Positions 25,669-34,939 of a stretch of 43,170 nt of DNA are shown here, in pieces. This DNA comes from a bacterium (GTDB taxonomy: Bacteria; Planctomycetota; UBA11346). Made by a program: the position numbers and the translations under genes. How positions within the stretch are numbered: position 1 is the stretch's first letter; each line of letters starts with the position of its first letter. The notes beneath the pieces are model-generated. The model searched no databases. It had not been told where the DNA came from and worked only from the letters and a program-made list of their open reading frames with translations. The stretch covers positions 1 to 43,170 of the forward strand of contig JAIFKN010000175.1 in assembly GCA_020049615.1 (NCBI GenBank), in the 5' to 3' direction.

Positions 25669-26496
25669 ATGCACCCTGCACCCGCCATCGACCTCGCCGC
25701 CTTCGCCCGCGACGGCTACCTCGTCCTCCGCCGTTGCATCGACCGGCAGCGCATCGCCGCCATGCGGCAGGCCCTGGCCGACGAGGTCGACACGGTCCTG
25801 CGCGAACTGCACGCCGCCGGAAAACTTGCCGATACCCGGCCCGATCTGCCCTTCGAACGCCGATTGGTCGTCGCCGGGGCGCACGCCGCCGCCTATGGGC
25901 GCGGCTGGACCGGGCGCATGGCGGTGCAGGCGACCTATGCCCTGCACCACGATCCGGCGCTGCTGGCCGCCCTGCACCTCGTGCTCGGTCCGATGCTGCA
26001 TGGCCACAAGCAGTTCAACGTCCGGCCGAAGCTGCCCGGTCAGGACCTGACCAACGTGCCCTGGCACCAGGACACCGGCTACTACGGCATGCAGACGGCG
26101 AAGGACCTGATCGTGACCGCCTGGGTCCCGCTGGTCGAAGTCGACGCCGGCAACGGCTGCATGCAGGTCGTTCCGGGATCGCACCGCCATGGGGCCATCA
26201 CCCATGTCGATGCCCAGGACGCCGGCGGCTTCCTCCGTCTCGACACCGCGATCGACGAGTCCGCCGCCGTCACCCTGGCCATGTCGCCCGGCGACGTGCT
26301 CCTGATGCACAACCTGGTCTGGCACCGCTCGACCGAGAACCGTAGCGACGGCATCCGCTGGTCGATCGACCTGCGCTTCTGGCGCCCGGACACGCCCAGC
26401 GCAGGCGATCTGCTATGGGGCTTTCCGAGGCCCTGGGTGCTGTCAGGCGCACCCGCCGTCCCGCTGGCGGAATGGATGGGCTGGTACGGTCGCTGA
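25669..26496 (+). CDS. Phytanoyl-CoA dioxygenase (PhyH) family protein
   Basis: A 275-residue Fe(II)/2-oxoglutarate-dependent oxygenase. The iron triad is His133 and Asp135 in PWHQDTGYYG and His219 in HNLVWHRSTENRS; Arg230 (GIRWSIDLRF) is the likely 2-oxoglutarate anchor. FARDGYLVLRRCID at the N terminus is also typical. Bacterial members hydroxylate very different small molecules, so the substrate is unknown. The start at 25669 begins the conserved part; the upstream 35 codons of the open frame belong to the promoter region shared with the divergent AraC gene. Confidence 0.9.
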   Translation: MHPAPAIDLAAFARDGYLVLRRCIDRQRIAAMRQALADEVDTVLRELHAAGKLADTRPDLPFERRLVVAGAHAAAYGRGWTGRMAVQATYALHHDPALLAALHLVLGPMLHGHKQFNVRPKLPGQDLTNVPWHQDTGYYGMQTAKDLIVTAWVPLVEVDAGNGCMQVVPGSHRHGAITHVDAQDAGGFLRLDTAIDESAAVTLAMSPGDVLLMHNLVWHRSTENRSDGIRWSIDLRFWRPDTPSAGDLLWGFPRPWVLSGAPAVPLAEWMGWYGR

Positions 26497-26499
26497 TCA

Positions 26500-26550
26500 C
26501 AGCCCGGCGTAGCCGGAACCAAGAGGTTCATTTTCGGCTTCGCCGGGCTG
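26500..26550 (+). terminator. Long inverted repeat after phyH-like gene
   Basis: CAGCCCGGCG at 26500-26509 pairs with CGCCGGGCTG at 26541-26550, and the inner AGCCG/CGGCT extends the stem to about 15 bp with one bulged pair; the central region holds GAACC/GGTTC, which can form a small inner stem. It begins 4 bases after the stop codon and is followed by TTTGG. It may be a rho-independent terminator lacking a full U tract, or a REP-like element. Confidence 0.55.
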
Positions 26551-26598
26551 TTTGGCTGTTGCTGCAGGGCTTCGCCCCGCACCCCACGCACTCCTCGG

Positions 26599-26627
26599 CG
26601 AAATCTCCGGACGAACCGGAAATTTCG
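26599..26627. repeat. Second inverted repeat, between phyH-like and DUF2264 genes
   Basis: CGAAATctCCGG at 26599-26610 faces CCGGaaATTTCG at 26616-26627 across a 5-base centre. It lies between converging genes and starts 11 bases past the DUF2264 stop in the minus direction, so it may act as the terminator for that gene. Confidence 0.45.
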
Positions 26628-26637
26628 ACTCATAGTG

Positions 26638-27773
26638 CTACAGCAGACGCGGATCGGGATGCAGCGCGTGGTCCGTCGGCAGATCGGCGCCGCCCCACGC
26701 CGTCTCCTGGGTCGTCGGCGCGGCAGAAGCGCTCCAGAAGGGATCCGTCGGCGGCAGGCCGAGCGGGAGGAAGGCGGTCGCCGCCAGATAGAGGCTGCCG
26801 GTGCTGATATAGCCCTCCATCAGGTCGGGCTGATGGCCGGCGAGGCCGGCGCGCAGCCAGCCGGCAGCGTCGTAGGTGCCAGCGCATCGAGCGTCCGGGC
26901 GATGACCGCGCCGAGGGCGCGACGGGCCTGGCCGGGGACGAGATGCGCCTCGCCGAGCAGCCCCTGCAGCGCGGCCTGGGCCAATCCCTGGAAGGCGCCG
27001 CAGCGGTAGACCAGGCTGCGCCCGACCGGTGGGAACGATCCGTCGACGGCGACCAGGCGTTCCTGCACCGCGGCGTAGCGCGCCAGGCGCAGGCGGGCCT
27101 GGGCGAGCTGCTCGCGGGCGAACGGCAGCCGCTCGGCGAAGACGGCCGCGACATCGACCAGCATGGGATGGATGACGAAGGCGTTGTAATGGTCCCAGTG
27201 GAAGCGCGGACCGTCCCCGTAGATGCCGTCACCCAGATACCACGCCTCGTGCTGGCGCAGGGCGTAGTCGACGCGCATCGGATCGGGCACGCCGCCGAGC
27301 CGCAGGATCGCCGCCTCGCCCATGGCGGCGAACAGCAGCCAGTTGTTGTATCCCGGGGCGCGATCGCGCAGGGCGGCGAAGCCGGCGAGCAGCAGGCCGC
27401 GCGTGCCAGCCGGCAGGGCGGCGGTGAAGCGCGGCGCACGCAGCAGGCCATGGGCGAGGAAGGCGGCATCGACGATCGGCTGCTGGCCGACCGTCCAGTT
27501 GCAGCGATCTGGATCCGTTGGATCGGCGACCCGCGCCAGGGCGTCGGCCATGCCGGCGGTCTCGGCGGCCGGACCGTCCTGCTCGAGCCACGGGGCGAGG
27601 CCGGCGAAGGTCCGGCCCAGCGCCTCGAGGTGGGTGAAGCCGGCGCGGTCGTCGCGTAGGCCGGGCCGCGTCTCGACCGGCATCTCGGCATGCAGACGAC
27701 CGGCGGCGGCGGCGCGCCATACCGGTCCGGCGAGGAAGGTGAGCCGGGCTGTCCAGGCGGAGCGGTTATCCAT
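26638..27773 (-). pseudogene. DUF2264-family gene with a frameshift
   Basis: The minus frame from 27773 (MDNRSAWTARLTFL) reads a DUF2264-like protein: FTHLEALGRTFAGLAPWLEQ, NNWLLFAAMGEAAI, YGDGPRFHWDHYNAFVIHPM and SLVYRCGAFQGLAQAAL. At about 26875 it moves out of frame (ends at 26820). In the next frame the missing C terminus continues without a gap: TYDAAGWLRAGLAGHQPDLM, EGYISTGSLYLAATAFLP and TQETAWGGADLPTDHAL to the stop at 26638. One indel therefore splits the gene. DUF2264 proteins are helical-toroid proteins found in glycan-degradation clusters. A sequencing error is possible, because everything else is intact. Confidence 0.85.
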
Positions 27774-27809
27774 GGCAGGATGATGCCGCCCTGCGTTCCG
27801 GGGGAACGC

Positions 27810-28610
27810 CTACAGCACATTCTCCGCGGCGATCATGCCGCGCAGGCGGCCCAGCGCCTCGCCCTCGAGCTGGCGGATGCGTTCGCGGGTGAGCGCGAAG
27901 GCGTGGCCGATCTCCTCCAGGGTCATCACCGGGTAGCCGTCCAGGCCGAAGCGGTAGCGCAGGATCTCGGCTTCGCGCTCGGGGATGCGTTCCAGGCGCT
28001 CGCGGACCAGCTGACCGTCCTCGCCTGACAGCAGCGGAGCCTCGGGTTCGCCATCTTCGGCGATCAGGTCGCCGGCTTCGGCCAGGACCAGCGGATCGAG
28101 CGGCCCGGAACCCTGGACCGCGGTGGCGATGACGCGTTCGATCAGCCCGACCCGCTTGGGGTCCAGGCGCAACGCGCGCGCCAGTTCGCCGAGGTCCTCG
28201 CGGCCATTGCCGCAGCGGTCGTGCCGGCGCAGACGCGACACCAGTTCCGCCATGTAGGCCGGGATGCGCACGCTGCGGCTCTTGTCGCCCAGCGCGCGGC
28301 GGATGCCCTGGCGGATCCAGTGCACGGCGTAGGTCGAGAAGCGGCAGCCCACGCCCGGATCGAAGCGCTCGACCGCACGCATCAGACCGAGGTTGCCCTC
28401 CTCGATGACGTCGAGCAGCGGCAAGCCGAGGTTCTCGTACTGGCGCGCCACCGAGACGACCAGGCGCAGGTTGGCCTGGATCATCTCCTGCCGGGCTTCG
28501 CGATCGCCGCTGCGTACCCGCGCGCCGAGGCGTTGCTCGGAATCGGGATCGAGCATCGCGAAGCGCGAGACCTCCTCCAGGTAGATGTCGAGCAGGGCGT
28601 CACGGACCAC
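27810..28610 (-). CDS. RNA polymerase sigma-70 family factor
   Basis: A 266-residue sigma factor with regions 1.2 (LDIYLEEVSRFAML), 2 (NLRLVVSVARQYENLGLPLL, EEGNLGLMRAVERFDP, FSTYAVHWIRQGIRRAL), 3 (SVRIPAYMAELVSRLRRHDR) and 4 (REAEILRYRFGLDGY, TLEEIGHAFALTRERIRQLE). It lacks region 1.1, so it is a group 2 or group 3 factor rather than the main RpoD. The only start near the conserved N terminus is GTG at 28610. It lies 19 bp after holB and is probably in the same transcript. Which promoters it serves cannot be read here. Confidence 0.9.
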   Translation of the reverse strand: MVRDALLDIYLEEVSRFAMLDPDSEQRLGARVRSGDREARQEMIQANLRLVVSVARQYENLGLPLLDVIEEGNLGLMRAVERFDPGVGCRFSTYAVHWIRQGIRRALGDKSRSVRIPAYMAELVSRLRRHDRCGNGREDLGELARALRLDPKRVGLIERVIATAVQGSGPLDPLVLAEAGDLIAEDGEPEAPLLSGEDGQLVRERLERIPEREAEILRYRFGLDGYPVMTLEEIGHAFALTRERIRQLEGEALGRLRGMIAAENVL

Positions 28611-28629
28611 GGGGCACGGTTCTAGGGCA

Positions 28630-29538
28630 TCATCTGCCGAGCGCGAGTGCCTCGAGGACCAGACGCGGAGGGTGGTTGCGGTCGAGGTCGGCGAGGGCCC
28701 GATGCAGGCGCTCGAGCTGGTCGAGGGCGCGACCCGCGCTGCGCGGGTCGGGACTGCGCAGCCCGCCCCGAACCCGGTCGTTGAGCGCGATCAGCCACTG
28801 CCGCAGGCAGGCGCGCTGCACCGCAGCCGGGGTGCGCGCCTCCTCGTCGCCATCCTCCGCCGCCTTGCTCGGCAGCGCGGCGACCACCTCGGCGACCGCC
28901 GCCAGGTCGAAGCCGGCGAGCACGCGGTCGAGCGGAGCGAACGGCGGGACGGCGAGGCGTTCGCGGCTGAGCGTGCCGCGCACCTCCAGCACCTGCTCGC
29001 CCTCGGCCTCGCTGAGCGCCTGCAGACGGAAGACCTGGGCCCGCGAACGGATGGTGCCGAGCAGACCGGCGGCCGAGGCGGCAGTGAGGATCAGCGTGGT
29101 GCGCGGCGGCGGCTCCTCGAGGATCTTGAGCAGGGCGTTGGCCGAGGCGCCGCGCAGCCGCTCGGCGTCGGGGATGATGATCGCCTTGGCCACGCCGAGC
29201 AGCGGGCTGCTGCTGGCGCCTTCGGCGACGGCTCGCGCCTCCTCGACCGGCAGGCCGCTGGGCGCCTCGCGGCGGCCGGGCAGCTCGCTGAGGTCAGGAT
29301 GGTTGCCGGCGTGGGCCTGCACGCAATGCGCGCAGGTGCCGCAGGCGTCGCCGGCCTGGCGCTGCGGGCAGAGCAGGGCGGTGGCCAGGGCGAGGGCGAG
29401 GGTGCGCCGGCCGCAGCCGGAGGGACCCTCGAGGATGAGGGCATGCGGCAGATGGTCGTGATCGACCAGCCTGGCGAGCAGCCGGACGGCGCCGGCATGC
29501 CCGACGATCCCGCGCAGGGCCTTCGGCCGATGGCTCAT
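28630..29538 (-). CDS. holB: DNA polymerase III delta' subunit
   Basis: A 302-residue AAA+ clamp-loader subunit. The P-loop region is LEGPSGCGRRT (36-46). The zinc module has Cys57, Cys66, Cys69 and Cys72 (CPQRQAGDACGTCAHC). AIIIPDAERLRGASANALLK and LEEPPPRTTLILTA are the Walker B/sensor 1 area, and TIRSRAQVFRL replaces the usual SRC arginine-finger motif with SRA. It sits in the minus cluster rng-rplU-DUF2225-like-holB-sigma. Confidence 0.92.
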   Translation of the reverse strand: MSHRPKALRGIVGHAGAVRLLARLVDHDHLPHALILEGPSGCGRRTLALALATALLCPQRQAGDACGTCAHCVQAHAGNHPDLSELPGRREAPSGLPVEEARAVAEGASSSPLLGVAKAIIIPDAERLRGASANALLKILEEPPPRTTLILTAASAAGLLGTIRSRAQVFRLQALSEAEGEQVLEVRGTLSRERLAVPPFAPLDRVLAGFDLAAVAEVVAALPSKAAEDGDEEARTPAAVQRACLRQWLIALNDRVRGGLRSPDPRSAGRALDQLERLHRALADLDRNHPPRLVLEALALGR

Positions 29539-29558
29539 GCCGCTAGTTCATCATCCGG

Positions 29559-31205
29559 CTAGCGCGGCGCCAGCGGCTGGCCGACGGCCGGCGCAGTCTC
29601 GGTCCACACCACCCGCGTGTTTGCGCAGAAGGCGCCGAAGCGCGGCCCCTGCGACGTCTCGACCGGCACCGAGGTGGCGACCAGCACGGTGCTCGGGGCG
29701 ATGCTGGAGAGGTCGCCCGGCGGCTCGGTGTAGAGCAGGGGTTTGCCGGTGACCGGGCAATTGAAGCGGTTGACCCGGTTGCGGTCGCGCACGACCTCGC
29801 GCTCCCACAGTTCGCCCAGGGTCTTCGGCCAGGTGCCGAGGCGGAAAGCCTGTTCGAGGATCCCTTTGCCGACCAGGTCGAGGACGATGGCGCAGTCGGT
29901 CTGGGTGCCGCCGGCGCCGGGCTTCCAGCCCGGGGCATTGTAGTTCGCCGAGCCGAGCCCCTCGTTGACGATCGCCACCAGCAGACCGCGGTCGGGGCCG
30001 CTGAACTCGCCCGGATGCGCCGTGCCGGACTTCATCAGCTTCTCGTACTGCTCGTCGGCGATCCAGCCGAGCTGGACATGGTAGGGCTTGTCCGCCGGCA
30101 GGGCGCGCATCTTGCCTTCGAAACGCAGCGCCTTGCGCGCCGCCGGCTGGGTCTCGGGCAGGCGACCGAGCCCGAGGAACCAGTCGCAGGCGCGATCGCC
30201 GAACCCGAGCCGGCGGTTGCACTCGCCGAGCACGAGGAGGATCTCGGGGATGCGGGCGCGCACGATCTCCTCGGCACGCAACGCGGCGACGAAGCGCTCG
30301 GCCGCCACCGAGAGCAGCTTGTTGTGGTCCTCGAGCAGGCGCTTGCGGTCGCGGATCAGCCCCCGCAGCACGTCAGGCTTGTCATCCTTGCCCAGGCGAT
30401 CGCCAGCCTTGATGATGACGTCCTTGCAGCCCTGCAGATCGCCCTCACGGAGGAGGAAGCCGAACAGGGACGTGGCGCAAACCGTGTAGCCTTCGCGGGT
30501 CAGGCCGTCGGACTCGAAGATGCTCCGATAGATCCCGGTCCACTTGGCCAGATCGAAGGCCTCGCCGTCCTTGATCTTGCCGGCGATGCGGCCGTTGATC
30601 TCCTCGAAGCCGCCGGCCAGCGACTGGTGCGACACCGGCAACTGCGCCCGGCAGCGCAGCGCCCAGGCCCCGGTCAGCGCGATCTTGGCCAGCACCACAT
30701 GCCGCGCGCCACGCTTCTCGTAGGAGGCCAGCGCCAGCCGGTAGCGCTTCTCGACCGGCATGGCGTTCTGCGGCACGATGAAGGTCTTGCGCTCGGGCGG
30801 GGCCTGGCCGGTGGCCCGGGCCATCTGGATGGCGTATTGGAAGGCGTGGTTGTAGTCGATCTCACGCTCGGAACTGAACTCCTTGCGCGCCCAATCGGCC
30901 ACCTCCGGCGGCAGTTCGGACTGGAAGCGGCCGGTGCGCTGGTCGTATTCCGAAGCCAGGGCCGCGAAGTAGGTGTGCGGGTCGACCACGACGTAGTAGT
31001 CGTACTCGCTCGGGCCGGTGCCATGCCGGCAGCCGTCGACATCCTCGCCCATGTCGGCGGGGCCCGGAGCCGTCCCGGGCTGACCACCGGGGATGACCGC
31101 AACGAAGCGCCCGCCGCCGACCGGGGAGACCAGTTCCAGGTCCTGGAGCTGCAGGGCCGGCAGGGCGCAGACGCAGAGGGCGGCAGCGAGGAGGCGCAGG
31201 ATCAT
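29559..31205 (-). CDS. Exported DUF2225-like protein with C-terminal extension
   Basis: A 548-residue protein with a signal peptide (MILRLLAAALCVCALPAL). The region about 60-400 contains YDYYVVVDPHTYFAALASEY, VEKRYRLALASYEKRGARHV and LLVLGECNRRLGFGDRACDW, which resembles the helical-repeat layout of DUF2225 proteins. The C-terminal 130 residues carry LGTWPKTLGELWERE and NRFNCPVTGKPLLY, a motif also found in exported pseudopilin-type proteins, where it marks a processing or packing segment. The start at 31205 has GGAG 6 bases upstream; the track to 31298 is mostly rplU 3' sequence. It is 89 bp after rplU and 20 bp before holB. Family assignment is moderate and no function is known. Confidence 0.68.
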   Translation of the reverse strand: MILRLLAAALCVCALPALQLQDLELVSPVGGGRFVAVIPGGQPGTAPGPADMGEDVDGCRHGTGPSEYDYYVVVDPHTYFAALASEYDQRTGRFQSELPPEVADWARKEFSSEREIDYNHAFQYAIQMARATGQAPPERKTFIVPQNAMPVEKRYRLALASYEKRGARHVVLAKIALTGAWALRCRAQLPVSHQSLAGGFEEINGRIAGKIKDGEAFDLAKWTGIYRSIFESDGLTREGYTVCATSLFGFLLREGDLQGCKDVIIKAGDRLGKDDKPDVLRGLIRDRKRLLEDHNKLLSVAAERFVAALRAEEIVRARIPEILLVLGECNRRLGFGDRACDWFLGLGRLPETQPAARKALRFEGKMRALPADKPYHVQLGWIADEQYEKLMKSGTAHPGEFSGPDRGLLVAIVNEGLGSANYNAPGWKPGAGGTQTDCAIVLDLVGKGILEQAFRLGTWPKTLGELWEREVVRDRNRVNRFNCPVTGKPLLYTEPPGDLSSIAPSTVLVATSVPVETSQGPRFGAFCANTRVVWTETAPAVGQPLAPR

Positions 31206-31294
31206 GGATACTCCGGTAAACGACAAGGCCGTCGCAGCTTGGGGGGCTGCGGCGGCCGGCCAGTCGGACATCCGGCACGGGCCGGACGGGCGGA

Positions 31295-31606
31295 TCACCC
31301 GCTGATGGACACCACTTCGACCACCGTCGAGACCGCGCGGAAGCCGCGACGGCGGTTGGTCATGTGCTTGCGGTGCTTGTACTTGCCGATGATCACCTTG
31401 TCGCCGAGCTGCTCGCGCAGGACCTTGACCTTGGCGGTGGCGCCGGCGACGTAGGGCGAGCCGACCTTCACCGCGGCGCCATCGGCGACCAGCAGGACGG
31501 GCAGTTCCAGCTCGGTGCCGGGGGCGGCCTCGATACGGTCGAGTTCGAGCTTATCGCCGGGGGCGGCGCGGTATTGGCGGTTACGATCGGCGATGACAGC
31601 GTACAC
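31295..31606 (-). CDS. rplU: 50S ribosomal protein L21
   Basis: A 103-residue protein that binds 23S rRNA and contacts L20. It begins with YAVIADRNRQYRAAPGDKLE and has the basic signature GKYKHRKHMTNRRRGFR near the C terminus. The start is GTG at 31606, preceded by GGAG with a 6-base spacer; it gives the canonical first residues. It follows rng by 18 bp. The usual partner rpmA (L27) is not downstream: the next gene is the DUF2225-like one. Confidence 0.97.
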   Translation of the reverse strand: MYAVIADRNRQYRAAPGDKLELDRIEAAPGTELELPVLLVADGAAVKVGSPYVAGATAKVKVLREQLGDKVIIGKYKHRKHMTNRRRGFRAVSTVVEVVSISG

Positions 31607-31624
31607 GGCGTGCTCCAGGAGGGA

Positions 31625-33529
31625 TCAGCGACGGCGACGACGCCGGCGGCCCCCGTTATTGTTGCGGGGGGGGTTTGTAGCCTGGGCGGGCGTGCTGGCA
31701 AGGGCCGTCTGCCCAGCGCCTGACTGGGCCGCCAGGGACGAGGGCGCGACCACCACCGGCTGGTTGGCCGAGAACAGCAGCCGACGCAGCACGGCCGCCT
31801 CCTCCCAGACCTCCGGGGCGGTACGGACCGGCGCCGCCACCACCACCTCGACCGGCTTCGGCGCCGGCTCGATCGCCTCCTTCGCGGCGGCGCTGTCGCG
31901 GGCCTCGCCGGCGACCGGATCGGCGTTCAGCTCGCGCTCGAGGTCGTCGGCCTTCATCGCCGCCAGCTCCTTGGCCAGCTTGATCGCCTTGGCCTGCTCG
32001 ACCATCAGCGGCGCAAGCAGCGACGGGCGGACCGGCTGGTGCTTCTCGTCGCGACGGCGCTCGCCCTTCCTGAAGGTCGGGTTGAGGCGGAACTCGCGCG
32101 CCTTCATCAGCGCGTCCGGATGCGCGTCCGGATTGAAGACGATGCGGCAGTCGGTGCGCTCCTCGAGCGCGGCCAGCTCCTTGCGGCGGTTGTTGAGGAT
32201 GCCGGTGGCCAGATCGGAGGGCACCACCACCTCGAGCCGCTGCAGGCTGCGGCTGTGCAGCATCTGGCGGATCTCGCGCATGACGTCGATCTCGAAGGTC
32301 TCGGCCGTCTTGATCGCGCCGGTGCCGGCGCAGTAGGGACATTCCGACGACGCGACCAGCTTGTGGCTGGGGCGCTGGCGCTGGCGGGTCATCTCGACCA
32401 GGCCGAAGCGCGACATCGGCCCGACCTGGATCTTCGAACGGTCGGTACCCAGGGCGCGACGCAGGGCGACCTGCACCAGGCGCTGGTTCTCGCGCTTCTC
32501 CATGTCGATGAAGTCGATGATGATCAGGCCGCCGAGGTCGCGCAGCACCAGCTGCTCGGCGATGCCCTGGGCCGCCTCGAGGTTGGTCATCAGGGCGGTC
32601 GTCTCGACGTCGCCGGCATCGCGGTTCTTGGCCGAGTTGACGTCGATCGAGACCAGGGCCTCGGTCTGCTCGATGACGATGGCGCCGCCGCTGGGCAGCT
32701 CGACCTTGCGGTCGTAGATCGCTGCGAGGCGCTCTTCCAGACCGAAATAGGTGAAGAGCGGCAGCTCCTCGCGGTGGTGCTTGATCTTGTCGCACAGCTC
32801 CGGCATGAACACCTGGGCGAAGGCCCGGGCCTCGTCGTACATGCCCTCGTTGTCGATGACGATCTGCTCGGTGTCCGGGCCGGCGACGTCGCGCAGCGTG
32901 CGCACCACCACGTCGGCCTCCTGGTAGAGGCAGGCGGGGGCGCGGACGCGCTTGGCCAGCGCATCGATCTCCGCCCACATGCGCTTGAGGAATTCGTAGT
33001 CGAGCTTGATGTCAGCCTCGCTCGCATGCGCCGCGTGGGTGCGGACGATGAAGCCGAAGCCCTCCGGCGGCTCGAAGCCGTCAAGCTGCTTCTTCAGGCG
33101 CTTCCTGACCAGCGGGTCCTCGATGCGCTTGGACACGCCCTTGGCCTGCTCGGAGTGCATCATCACCAGATCGCGGCCGGGGAGGGCGAGGTACATGCTC
33201 ATGCACGGCCCCTTCTCCTTGATCGCCTCCTTGGTCACCTGGACGATGATCTCGTCGCCGTTCTTGAGGATGTTCTCGATGCGCGCGCCGCGGCCCTTGT
33301 CGTGGATCAGCTCCTCGACGTGGATGAAGCCGTTCTTCTGGCTGCCGAGGTCGAGGAAGGCCGCGTCGAGCGACGGCTCGACGTTGGCGACCCGCGCCTT
33401 GTAGATGTTGCCGAGGTGCTGGCCGTCGCCGAGGCGCTCGTGGAGGAGGGACTCCAGCCGGCCGTCGCGGATGACGCCGACGCGGAGTTCGTGCTCGTCG
33501 AGCACGTTCATGAGGATGTGGGTGGCCAT
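31625..33529 (-). CDS. rng: Ribonuclease E/G family endoribonuclease
   Basis: A 634-residue RNase E/G-type enzyme. An S1-like RNA-binding domain is at about 35-120 (GNIYKARVANVEPSLDAAFL, FIHVEELIHDKGRG). The DNase I-like catalytic core carries Asp296 (ALVSIDVNSAKN) and Asp339 (LGGLIIIDFIDMEKREN), the metal-binding pair. The zinc-link CPYC is at 397-400 (ECPYCAGTG). The C-terminal 130 residues are Ala/Pro-rich and end in an eight-residue Arg tail (NNNGGRRRRRRR), longer than classical RNase G, so a short scaffold-like extension is present. Start ATG 33529 (MATHILMNVLDEHE) is the family start. It heads the transcript rng-rplU and probably beyond. Confidence 0.93.
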   Translation of the reverse strand: MATHILMNVLDEHELRVGVIRDGRLESLLHERLGDGQHLGNIYKARVANVEPSLDAAFLDLGSQKNGFIHVEELIHDKGRGARIENILKNGDEIIVQVTKEAIKEKGPCMSMYLALPGRDLVMMHSEQAKGVSKRIEDPLVRKRLKKQLDGFEPPEGFGFIVRTHAAHASEADIKLDYEFLKRMWAEIDALAKRVRAPACLYQEADVVVRTLRDVAGPDTEQIVIDNEGMYDEARAFAQVFMPELCDKIKHHREELPLFTYFGLEERLAAIYDRKVELPSGGAIVIEQTEALVSIDVNSAKNRDAGDVETTALMTNLEAAQGIAEQLVLRDLGGLIIIDFIDMEKRENQRLVQVALRRALGTDRSKIQVGPMSRFGLVEMTRQRQRPSHKLVASSECPYCAGTGAIKTAETFEIDVMREIRQMLHSRSLQRLEVVVPSDLATGILNNRRKELAALEERTDCRIVFNPDAHPDALMKAREFRLNPTFRKGERRRDEKHQPVRPSLLAPLMVEQAKAIKLAKELAAMKADDLERELNADPVAGEARDSAAAKEAIEPAPKPVEVVVAAPVRTAPEVWEEAAVLRRLLFSANQPVVVAPSSLAAQSGAGQTALASTPAQATNPPRNNNGGRRRRRRR

Positions 33530-33802
33530 GATGGCTACCTGTCTGGTAGGGAGCGAAACGGGTTCGTCCGGGGACCGGTTCCAGGGCGCGTACGGGAGGC
33601 CGGAGATCGGCCTGCTACCGCGGATGCGCCGGTGGACGACCGGGCCGCCCATGGGGGCGACGTCGCCAGACTACAGGCGAGCCGGGGATCTCAAGGACTG
33701 CTGGCTGCTGGCCGCTGGACCGGAGGCCCTGCGGCTCCAGGCAGCGGGGCAGCCGGTTGCCATCCTGGCAGCCGCGCAACACTCCCGCCCCCGGAGCCGC
33801 CC
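33530..33802. other. Divergent intergenic region between rng and carA
   Basis: 273 bp without a supported gene. It must hold promoters for both divergent genes. The carA end has GGAG at 33793-33796, 6 bases from the ATG. A hairpin (GGAGGCC 33722-33728 with GGCTCC 33733-33738) is visible, but no attenuator or riboswitch could be recognised. Confidence 0.5.
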
Positions 33803-34939
33803 ATGACCGACCGCGCCGCCCGACTCGTCTTCGCCGATGGCACCATCTTCCGCGGGCGCTCCGTCGGCGCGATCGGCACGACCACCGGCGAGGCGGTGTT
33901 CAACACCGGCATGACCGGGTACCAGGAGGTCCTCAGCGATCCCAGCTACCGTGGCCAGATCGTCACCATGACCTACCCGGAGATCGGCAACTACGGCATC
34001 ACGCCGCTGGACATGGAAAGCGACCGCGCCCAGGTCAGCGGCTTCGTCATGCGCGATTGCTGCGAGGTGCCGTCGAACTTCCGCTCGGTCGAGAGCCTGC
34101 CCGACTTCCTCAAGCGTTCCGGCATCGTCGCCATCGACGGCGTCGACACCCGCGCCATCACCCGCCGCCTGCGCGTATCCGGCGTGGTCAACGCCGTGAT
34201 CAGCAGCGAGGACGCCAGCGACGCCGAGCTGATCGCGCGGGTCAAGCAGGCCCCGTCGATGAACGGCCTCGACCTGGCGACCGTGGTCTCCTGCAAGACC
34301 GCCTACGACTGGGACGAACCCAGCGACCGTGCGAAATTCGGCACCCCGGTCGAGTGGCCGGCGCTGAGCGGCAAGCCGCTGGTCGTGGCGATCGACTGCG
34401 GGGTCAAGCGCAACATCCTGCGCCTGCTGGTGTCGTGCGGCTTCCGCGTCCGCGTGGTGCCGAGCACGACCAGCGCCGCCGAGATCCTGGCGCTCCAGCC
34501 GCGCGGCATCTTCCTCTCCAACGGTCCCGGCGATCCGGCCGCCGTCACCAGCGTCATCGCCAGCGTGAAGGAGCTGCTCACGACCGACGTGCCGGTGTTC
34601 GGCATCTGCCTCGGCCACCAGATCCTCGGCCTCGCCTACGGCGCCACGACCTACAAGCTGAAGTTCGGTCACCGCGGATCCAACCACCCGATCAAGCGCC
34701 TCGCCGACGGCAAGGTCGAGATCGCCAGCCACAACCACGGCTTCGCCGTCGACCCGAAGTCGCTGCCGGCCGGCGTGCGCATGAGCCACGTCAACCTCAA
34801 CGACATGACCTGCGCCGGCATCGAGCACGAGCAGAAGGCGCAGTTCTCGGTGCAGTACCATCCCGAGGCCGCCCCCGGCCCGGCCGATCCGTTGTACCTA
34901 TTCCGCCGTTTTTCTGAGGCGGTGGCTGGAAAGGCTTGA
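33803..34939 (+). CDS. carA: Carbamoyl-phosphate synthase small (glutaminase) chain
   Basis: A 378-residue subunit that hydrolyses glutamine and passes ammonia to CarB for arginine and pyrimidine synthesis. GEAVFNTGMTGYQEVLSDPS and PEIGNYGI are the N-terminal CPSase blocks. The class I glutaminase domain has LSNGPGDPAAV, the catalytic Cys in FGICLGHQILGLAYG, GSNHPIK, and the catalytic HPE in QYHPEAAPG. ATG 33803 has GGAG 6 bases upstream. carB is not downstream; the gene is followed by an inverted copy of its own 3' end and then mtnA. Confidence 0.96.
   Translation: MTDRAARLVFADGTIFRGRSVGAIGTTTGEAVFNTGMTGYQEVLSDPSYRGQIVTMTYPEIGNYGITPLDMESDRAQVSGFVMRDCCEVPSNFRSVESLPDFLKRSGIVAIDGVDTRAITRRLRVSGVVNAVISSEDASDAELIARVKQAPSMNGLDLATVVSCKTAYDWDEPSDRAKFGTPVEWPALSGKPLVVAIDCGVKRNILRLLVSCGFRVRVVPSTTSAAEILALQPRGIFLSNGPGDPAAVTSVIASVKELLTTDVPVFGICLGHQILGLAYGATTYKLKFGHRGSNHPIKRLADGKVEIASHNHGFAVDPKSLPAGVRMSHVNLNDMTCAGIEHEQKAQFSVQYHPEAAPGPADPLYLFRRFSEAVAGKA

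Noticed and set aside
31640..31680. Run of eight or more G residues near the rng 3' end
   Set aside because: It encodes part of the Asn/Pro-rich and poly-Arg tail of the RNase and needs no other explanation.
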